A stretch of 29,578 bases of DNA, taken from assembly GCA_964651445.1 (NCBI GenBank), contig CAZYYW010000020.1, forward strand, positions 1-29,578. Direction: 5' to 3'. Under the pieces are notes generated by a model. It saw nothing but the letters and a program-made list of their open reading frames with translations. It ran no database searches and was not told the DNA's origin. A program made the position numbers and the translations under genes. Source of the DNA: GCA-2746365 sp964651445. Its GTDB lineage: Bacteria > Pseudomonadota > Gammaproteobacteria > SZUA-229. How positions within the stretch are numbered: position 1 is the first letter of the stretch; each line of letters begins with the position of its first letter. Shown piece by piece: positions 24,851-29,578 of this stretch.

Positions 24851-25945
24851 TTATAGCGCGGCTTTAATAATATCCACAATGGCATCCACCTTCTCATCTT
24901 CTAGTTCAGGATAAACCGGAAGCGAAAAACAGTTGCGTGAGATACGTTCCGAAACAGGCAGTTCAATATTTTTATATTGCGCCATATAAACATCCTGTTT
25001 GTGCAGCACAATGGGGTAATACACGGCGCAGGCGATGTTTTTTGTCTGTAACGCTTTCATAATGTCATCACGATTTTCATGCAACAGTGTGTATTGATGA
25101 TAAACATGCAAGCCGATCTTATCTTCGAAGGCGACTTGTATGCCAGTATCAGCGAGTGCATTGGAGTAGCGGTGCGCAACTCGGCGACGATTCTCGTTAT
25201 AAGCATCAATGTGTTTGAGTTTAATGCGCAGGATAACGGCCTGTAATTCGTCAAGCCGACTGTTGTAGCCGATGACATTGTGGTGGTAACGTTCACGACT
25301 GCCGTGGTTGCGTAAGACTTTTAATTCATTCGCGCGTTGGTCATCATTGGTTGTAATCAAACCACCATCACCAAAACAGCCCAGGTTTTTACTTGGGAAA
25401 AAACTGAAGGCGCCGAAGTCGCCAAAACTCCCCGTCATTTTATTGTTGATGTGTGCGCCAAATGATTGTGCGCAATCTTCCACAATGATTAAACCCTTAG
25501 CGCCACACAGGGCTGTTAATGCCACCATGTCTACTGGTTGTCCGAAAATGTGTACAGGGATAACGGCTTTTGTTTTTTCAGTAATAGCCGCTTCAAGCTG
25601 TTTTAAATCAATATTGAAAGTGTGTTCGTCTACATCAACAAATACCGGCGTTGCACCCACGTAGCTGATGGCTTCGGCGGTCGCGATAAAAGTAAAGGGT
25701 GTGGTAATGACTTCGTCGCCTTCGCCAATTCCGGCGGCGACCAGTGCCAAATGAAGCGCGTCGGTACCGGAGGCAACACCGATAGCATGTTTTACACCGA
25801 GGTAGCTCGCCGCTTCCTGTTCAAAGGCCTGCACATTGGGGCCTAGAATATACTGAGTGGCTCCGAGCGCATCAATCATTGCTTTATCAATCTCGCTTTT
25901 GAGAGTGTTGTACTGCGCTTTGAGGTCGACCATTGGAATGTTCAT
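24851..25945 (-). CDS. DegT/DnrJ/EryC1-family nucleotide-sugar aminotransferase (GnnB- or WbpE-like)
   Basis: A 364-aa PLP enzyme (fold type I) that should transfer an amino group from glutamate to a keto-sugar nucleotide. The PLP lysine lies in SFFPSKNLGCFGDGG (K186); VEDCAQSFGA (D157, Q160), ASGTDALHLAL (58-68) and NSRLDELQA (228-236) are complete. It is the second gene of a pair with the Gfo/Idh oxidoreductase 37 bases upstream. Together these two activities make a 3-amino sugar: UDP-GlcNAc3N for lipid A (GnnA/GnnB), or UDP-GlcNAc3NAcA when preceded by a UDP-GlcNAc dehydrogenase (WbpA/B/E). No wbpA or wbpD homologue lies in the window, and lipid A genes are near, so I favour GnnB. The exact substrate is inference. 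Confidence 0.85.
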   Translation of the reverse strand: MNIPMVDLKAQYNTLKSEIDKAMIDALGATQYILGPNVQAFEQEAASYLGVKHAIGVASGTDALHLALVAAGIGEGDEVITTPFTFIATAEAISYVGATPVFVDVDEHTFNIDLKQLEAAITEKTKAVIPVHIFGQPVDMVALTALCGAKGLIIVEDCAQSFGAHINNKMTGSFGDFGAFSFFPSKNLGCFGDGGLITTNDDQRANELKVLRNHGSRERYHHNVIGYNSRLDELQAVILRIKLKHIDAYNENRRRVAHRYSNALADTGIQVAFEDKIGLHVYHQYTLLHENRDDIMKALQTKNIACAVYYPIVLHKQDVYMAQYKNIELPVSERISRNCFSLPVYPELEDEKVDAIVDIIKAAL

Positions 25946-25982
25946 GTTGATTGTTTGCTTCTCAGAATTGATTTGAATAGAT

Positions 25983-26915
25983 CTATTTTAATAGCTGGGA
26001 TATCTGGATAGCGGCATCCAGAGCGCGGCGGCCATCTTCGCCACTGACGATAACCGGTACTTTATTTTGTATCGAATCGATGAAAGCGATAATTTCCAGA
26101 TTGAGTGCATCGTTGTTGTCATAGCTGGATTTTTCGCTAATGATCTCTGGTATACCGGGATGCATTTCCTTCTCGCCTTTTTTGTAGATACTCAGTATGC
26201 GGTTGTGGAAGTCCACGGAGATGTAGGCATCTTGCTGAAACAGGCGCATCTTTCGTTCCGTTTTTGCACTGACACGACTGGCGGTTACGTTTGCCACGCA
26301 GCCGTTTTCAAATTCAAGGCGGACGTTGGCAATGTCTGTGCTATTGGTTAGAACGGTGGTACCCGATGCGCGCATTTCTTTAATGTCTGATTTGACGATA
26401 TGAAGGATGATATCGATGTCATGAATCATCAGATCGAGAACCACATTAACGTCGGTGGCGCGTGGATTAAAAGGCGCTAAGCGGTGTGATTCGATAAAGG
26501 TCGGATTATTGAGTGTGTTGCCCAGATTCAATAATGCCGCATTAAAACGTTCCAGATGCCCGACTTGAATGATAAGGTCATTGCATATGGCAAGTTCAAT
26601 CAGGTCATCGGCTTCATCAACCGTGACTGTGATTGGCTTTTCTATCAGGACGTGAGCGCCATTTTCGATAAAATCTCGGGCAATATCGTGGTGCAAGGTG
26701 GTGGGTGCGGCAATACTCACTGCATCCACTTTCCCTAACAGCGATTTGTAGTCAGTTAATGCCTCTACGCCATGTTTTTCAGCGATGGTTTTTGCTACTG
26801 CTGCATCGGCATCAACCACCGCGACTAATTCGCAACTATCTAATGCGGCATATTTGTCTGCATGAAATTTTCCCAGATAACCTACGCCGATAACGGCAAT
26901 TTTAAGCTTACTCAT
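25983..26915 (-). CDS. Gfo/Idh/MocA oxidoreductase (GnnA-like UDP-sugar 3-dehydrogenase)
   Basis: A 310-aa NAD(P)-dependent sugar dehydrogenase. The N-terminal Rossmann domain has AVIGVGYLGKFHADKYA (GxGxxG at 10-15) and LIEKPITVTVDEAD (E92, K93, P94). The C-terminal domain has VGHLERFNAALLNL, ESHRLAPFNPR and VVLDLMIHDIDIIL with catalytic-type H165. The block HRLAPFNPR...DVNVVLDLMIHDID is the pattern I associate with the Gfo/Idh protein of lpxA-lpxB clusters, named GnnA in Acidithiobacillus and Leptospira. GnnA oxidises the 3-OH of UDP-GlcNAc; the next gene would aminate it. The pair forms an operon. WbpB-type oxidation of a uronic acid sugar is the main alternative. Confidence 0.82.
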   Translation of the reverse strand: MSKLKIAVIGVGYLGKFHADKYAALDSCELVAVVDADAAVAKTIAEKHGVEALTDYKSLLGKVDAVSIAAPTTLHHDIARDFIENGAHVLIEKPITVTVDEADDLIELAICNDLIIQVGHLERFNAALLNLGNTLNNPTFIESHRLAPFNPRATDVNVVLDLMIHDIDIILHIVKSDIKEMRASGTTVLTNSTDIANVRLEFENGCVANVTASRVSAKTERKMRLFQQDAYISVDFHNRILSIYKKGEKEMHPGIPEIISEKSSYDNNDALNLEIIAFIDSIQNKVPVIVSGEDGRRALDAAIQISQLLK

Positions 26916-27086
26916 TAGTTTTACTTTTCAAGGTGGTTGCAGGGTGTGCTTTTTGTATCGGGATAATTGTACCAGAATAAAAAATTTGGGTCAGAAGAAC
27001 GCTGGTTTACACAGTGAAATAATGTTTTAATCCTGCACGTAACAAGTGGCGGACGTTTCGTTCAGAAATCCCTAAAGGGTTAAGAA

Positions 27087-27887
27087 ATGAAAAAAATTAT
27101 TTTAGCAATGATCTTGCTGCTGGCGATCAATATGATGGCGAGTGCCGAGTCTTCCAGTCGATATGAATTAGACAAAAAAAGCTGTGATGCTGGGGATGAT
27201 ATCGCCTGTTCAAATCTTGGCTTTATGTATGAAACCGGTCGCGGTGTGCAGCAAGATGATTTTAAGGCGGTAACCTTTTACAGCGAAGCGTGTGCGGGTG
27301 GAAATGACAGAGGGTGCTTAAACCTTGGGCTTATGTATGACGCGGGTCGAGGTGTTCAACAAGATGATTTAATGGCAGCAAAATTTTTTACTCAGGCGTG
27401 TAAAGGCAGTGTTGCAATTGCATGTGCAACGCTTGGGGAGATGTATATAAATGGCGGCGGCGTTAAGCAAAATGATGTTAAGGCACTAAAATTTTACACG
27501 CACGCCTGTGATGACAACGATGCTGAAGGCTGTTCAAAACTGGGGTTTATGTATGAAACCGGTCGAGGTATAAAGCAAGATGATTTGCAGGCAGTAAACT
27601 TTTACATAAAAGCTTGCGGTGGCGGCTCCGCAGAAGGCTGCTCAAATCTAGGGTTTATGTATGAAACGGGTCGGGGCGTGAAGCAAGACGATGTTAAGGC
27701 GGTACATTATTACACCAAGGCCTGTGATGGTGGCAAGGCTAAAGGCTGTTTTAACCTTGGATTTATGTATGAAGACGGTCTCGGCGTAAAACAAAATGTC
27801 TCTAAGGCAAAAAAATCTTTTGGTGAGGCTTGTGATAAAGGAATGAAAGCAGGGTGTCAGTCCTATGCTTTGTTAAGCAAACCATAA
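27087..27887 (+). CDS. Secreted cysteine-paired Sel1-repeat protein (HcpA-like)
   Basis: A 266-aa exported solenoid protein. A signal peptide (MKKIILAMILLLAINMMASA) is followed by six full 36-residue Sel1-like repeats and a seventh partial one. Each unit starts with C-x7-C (for example CDAGDDIAC) and continues with NLGFMYETGRGV and QDD-KA-FY-A. The 7 cysteine pairs at the same place in each unit predict one disulfide per repeat, as in the Helicobacter Hcp proteins, and therefore a periplasmic or extracellular location. The start is supported by AAAGGG 7 bases upstream. No neighbour tells its partner; Sel1 proteins usually mediate protein-protein contacts. It is divergent from the Gfo/Idh gene and probably ends at the weak terminator at 27923-27940. 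Confidence 0.88.
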   Translation: MKKIILAMILLLAINMMASAESSSRYELDKKSCDAGDDIACSNLGFMYETGRGVQQDDFKAVTFYSEACAGGNDRGCLNLGLMYDAGRGVQQDDLMAAKFFTQACKGSVAIACATLGEMYINGGGVKQNDVKALKFYTHACDDNDAEGCSKLGFMYETGRGIKQDDLQAVNFYIKACGGGSAEGCSNLGFMYETGRGVKQDDVKAVHYYTKACDGGKAKGCFNLGFMYEDGLGVKQNVSKAKKSFGEACDKGMKAGCQSYALLSKP

Positions 27888-27909
27888 GCCATAAGCCATC
27901 AGCCATTAG
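27882..27909. repeat. Four tandem CCATAAG-type heptamers over a stop codon
   Basis: CCATAAG, CCATAAG, CCATCAG and CCATTAG follow one another without spacing. The first copy supplies the TAA stop of the Sel1-repeat gene. Such short runs often come from replication slippage; no function is evident. Confidence 0.7.
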
Positions 27910-27922
27910 AGCTTCCCTCGAT

Positions 27923-27940
27923 GTCCAGGTTGGACTTTTT
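27923..27940 (+). terminator. Weak Rho-independent terminator after the Sel1-repeat gene
   Basis: Stem GTCCA (27923-27927) and TGGAC (27931-27935) with a GGT loop, followed by five T (27936-27940). It starts 36 bases after the Sel1 stop and points the right way. The stem of five base pairs with a three-base loop is short, so the assignment is moderate. Confidence 0.5.
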
Positions 27941-28109
27941 CTGTAGACCATAAACCGCATTTTTCTAGAATTAATTTGTAAAGTTTTGTAAATCAATGTA
28001 TCGCTTGCTCGTCGATGCTTACACAATGATGCGAACGGGAGGCATGGTTAGAAATTGTAGTTTTGCCCTCGCCGAGAATATTTTCCGTGAAACTATTATG
28101 GGGGTTGAT

Positions 28110-29429
28110 ATGAAAGCACTACTGCGTGAGACCGTTCCTCTGTTACACCCGACTGTCAAACATGTTGCCGCTAATACAAAAGAGCCGGTTTTTTCTGTTT
28201 ATCATGTGCGAAAAAAACTGGAAGTTAAGGGTCAGGCAACGGTTGGTTTTTTGCTTCAAGCTAAAAAACGTTTTCGGATTTTATTTCGTTCTGGTTGCAG
28301 CAGTCTGATTGTTGACATCGGTGAAAAGAGAACCAGTTTCCGCGTTATAAGTAAGGGACAGCTTGACCAGATAATCTATCAAGTAGCGTCGGATAGTGTG
28401 CAGAGCAATCCTTTTCTGGATGTAGACCGAAAGCAAATTTATTGGTTTAGCATCGATAAAAATAATAATCTTATGCGTTTTGGTAAAGGCGAAATGGTGA
28501 GTGAGCTTTGTGAGCTGGAGTTTGACTTTAGTGAACTACGCAATAATCACCAACTTGATTGGGTAGCGAGTCTCGACAGCTTTTCGATTGCAGGCAATTT
28601 TAGCGAGCAGGAAATAAAACAGGTAAAGCCCATTTATCGGCGGCTGCCAGTGACCACTAGTGCGCCGCCGGTTATCATTGCCCATGATCAGATCAACCTC
28701 GGCATTATTGATAACAATGAAGCTACCGTTGCAGATAACCTTAGTACTGAGTGTTCGCAGTTGTATAACAATGTGGCAGGGCGAAACCTTCGTTTAAATA
28801 CCGCCGATTTTGCTGATTTTTCTGATGCCATTAACTGGAGTATTATGACCGATGGTGCTGTTTGCAATACACGGCTTCGAGAGAAATCGGAAAATTTAAA
28901 TGAAGACCGGAAAAAACAGTGTTATCTGCGGGTGACCATCGGTGAAAACTTGGGTAACTCCCCCGGCGCACCTTACGTGTTGGAGATATGGCCGGGGCAA
29001 CATTTCTCACCGGTGCACCGTCATGCCAACTGTCATGCCATTATTAAGGTCTTGCACGGCAGCCTTAGTTGTCGTTGGTTTAGGTCGTTGCAAATAGAGG
29101 AGTCGAAACCGTATTTGCAGGCAGTGCTTAGTGCTGGGCAGGTTACCTGGCTGGATCCTGGGCAGTTCCAGACGCATCAGCTTTACAATCATAATGTCGA
29201 GGGCAATATGTGCGCGACCATTCAATGTTATAAATACAGCAACACAGATTTCGAACATTACGAATTCTTTGATTATATCGACGCGGATAAGCAGGCAATA
29301 TGTCAATTTGAGCCCAAAGCTGATTGGCGCTACAGTGACTTTAAAGCGCAGATTCGTGCTGAATGGGATGTTTATAAAAAAAGCAGAAAGCACTTCATTC
29401 TTGGCGAAGATCAGCTGAAATTTGCGTAA
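28110..29429 (+). CDS. FAMeT-like domain plus cysteine-dioxygenase-like cupin protein
   Basis: A 439-aa cytosolic protein of unknown function. Residues about 30-145 resemble the farnesoic-acid-O-methyltransferase-like (Methyltransf_FA) beta-sandwich, ending in IYWFSIDKNNNLMRFGKGEM. Residues about 270-410 are a cupin of the cysteine dioxygenase type: YVLEIWPGQHFSPVHRHANC then HAIIKVLHGSLSCRWF, and WLDPGQFQTHQL. The histidines H303, H305 and H356 (28110 start) match the three iron ligands; H309 is also conserved. The Cys that cross-links to Tyr in mammalian CDO is Ala here. I chose the ATG at 28110 because GGGGG lies 5 bases upstream; in-frame ATGs at 28098, 28044 and 27996 give longer forms (up to 477 aa). 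Oxidation of a small thiol is possible but not shown. Confidence 0.7.
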   Translation: MKALLRETVPLLHPTVKHVAANTKEPVFSVYHVRKKLEVKGQATVGFLLQAKKRFRILFRSGCSSLIVDIGEKRTSFRVISKGQLDQIIYQVASDSVQSNPFLDVDRKQIYWFSIDKNNNLMRFGKGEMVSELCELEFDFSELRNNHQLDWVASLDSFSIAGNFSEQEIKQVKPIYRRLPVTTSAPPVIIAHDQINLGIIDNNEATVADNLSTECSQLYNNVAGRNLRLNTADFADFSDAINWSIMTDGAVCNTRLREKSENLNEDRKKQCYLRVTIGENLGNSPGAPYVLEIWPGQHFSPVHRHANCHAIIKVLHGSLSCRWFRSLQIEESKPYLQAVLSAGQVTWLDPGQFQTHQLYNHNVEGNMCATIQCYKYSNTDFEHYEFFDYIDADKQAICQFEPKADWRYSDFKAQIRAEWDVYKKSRKHFILGEDQLKFA

Positions 29430-29578
29430 ACGGTTGTTTGTATTAGACGAGCCTTGCTGTGCTAGCCTTTTTCGACTGACGCCATTTTTTAATTGGCGTA
29501 GCCGTTAAGAAAGGGTTTGGCAGCAAATGAGAATTATTTACAAACTGACTTTGTTTCTAATTTTCTAATAGACTGAGT
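29430..29578. other. 3' edge of the window, no supported gene
   Basis: AT-rich sequence with a weak hairpin ACGCCA (29479-29484) / TGGCGT (29494-29499) but no T-tract after it, so no terminator is claimed. An ATG at 29527 opens only 13 codons before a stop. A following gene may begin outside the window. Confidence 0.5.

Noticed and set aside
29527..29568. Possible gene start MRIIYKLTLFLIF
   Set aside because: The frame stops after 13 codons. It resembles a signal peptide but there is no mature part in this frame.

Overview
The window reads as a contiguous piece of a gammaproteobacterial chromosome from a draft assembly: two runs of exactly 100 N (18182-18281 and 21877-21976) are scaffold gaps. 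The lineage call rests on the gene content and order (glnE-ilvE-small zf-CHCC protein-hldE; waaA-lpxL-tolC-rhodanese-pcm) and on a 630-aa ThiC and 973-aa GlnE of gammaproteobacterial type. The short palindromes between genes are of a kind I recall from free-living methylotrophic and sulfur-oxidising gammaproteobacteria, but I cannot name the genus.

Layout. 1-1647 (minus): 5' part of an unknown gene and argE. 1808-3745 (plus): a DUF47/PhoU-like accessory protein and a PiT phosphate transporter. 3797-3962: a 166-bp nested palindrome resembling a MITE. 4007-9808 (plus): glnE, ilvE, a 69-aa zf-CHCC zinc-finger protein and hldE, with three families of palindromic repeat in the gaps. 9914-13756 (minus): an AT-rich surface-polysaccharide block with an O-antigen ligase/polymerase-like membrane protein, a GT2-like glycosyltransferase, and a two-domain glycosyltransferase (GT-A domain followed by a probable GT-D/DUF1792-like domain). 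13757-14588: gene-poor DNA with a decayed IS1595-type transposase tail. 14589-16007 (plus): membrane-anchored purple-acid-phosphatase-like enzyme with a terminator. 16101-17263 (minus): kdsB and an internally deleted GT9 (heptosyltransferase-type) gene. 17290-18042 (plus): Kdo kinase kdkA. 18107-22590 (minus): waaA (gapped), lpxL/htrB-type acyltransferase, tolC, rhodanese, pcm-like methyltransferase (gapped). 22848-24740 (plus): thiC without a recognisable TPP riboswitch. 24851-26915 (minus): a Gfo/Idh oxidoreductase and DegT aminotransferase pair. 27087-27887 (plus): secreted Cys-rich Sel1-repeat protein. 28110-29429 (plus): an unusual protein joining a farnesoic-acid-O-methyltransferase-like domain to a cysteine-dioxygenase-like cupin.

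How the genes fit together. Most of the window serves lipopolysaccharide assembly: ADP-heptose synthesis (HldE), CMP-Kdo synthesis (KdsB), Kdo transfer (WaaA), Kdo phosphorylation (KdkA), late acylation of lipid A (LpxL), and outer sugar assembly (ligase-like protein and glycosyltransferases). KdkA suggests an inner core with one phosphorylated Kdo. The Gfo/Idh-DegT pair resembles GnnA/GnnB, which make UDP-GlcNAc3N for lipid A carrying extra amide-linked acyl chains; this is inference. The most unusual items are the GT-A + GT-D fusion, the in-frame deleted GT9 gene, the GnnA/GnnB-like pair, the domain combination at 28110-29429 and the several families of intergenic palindromes. I found no CRISPR array, rRNA, tRNA, intact mobile element or clear defence system.
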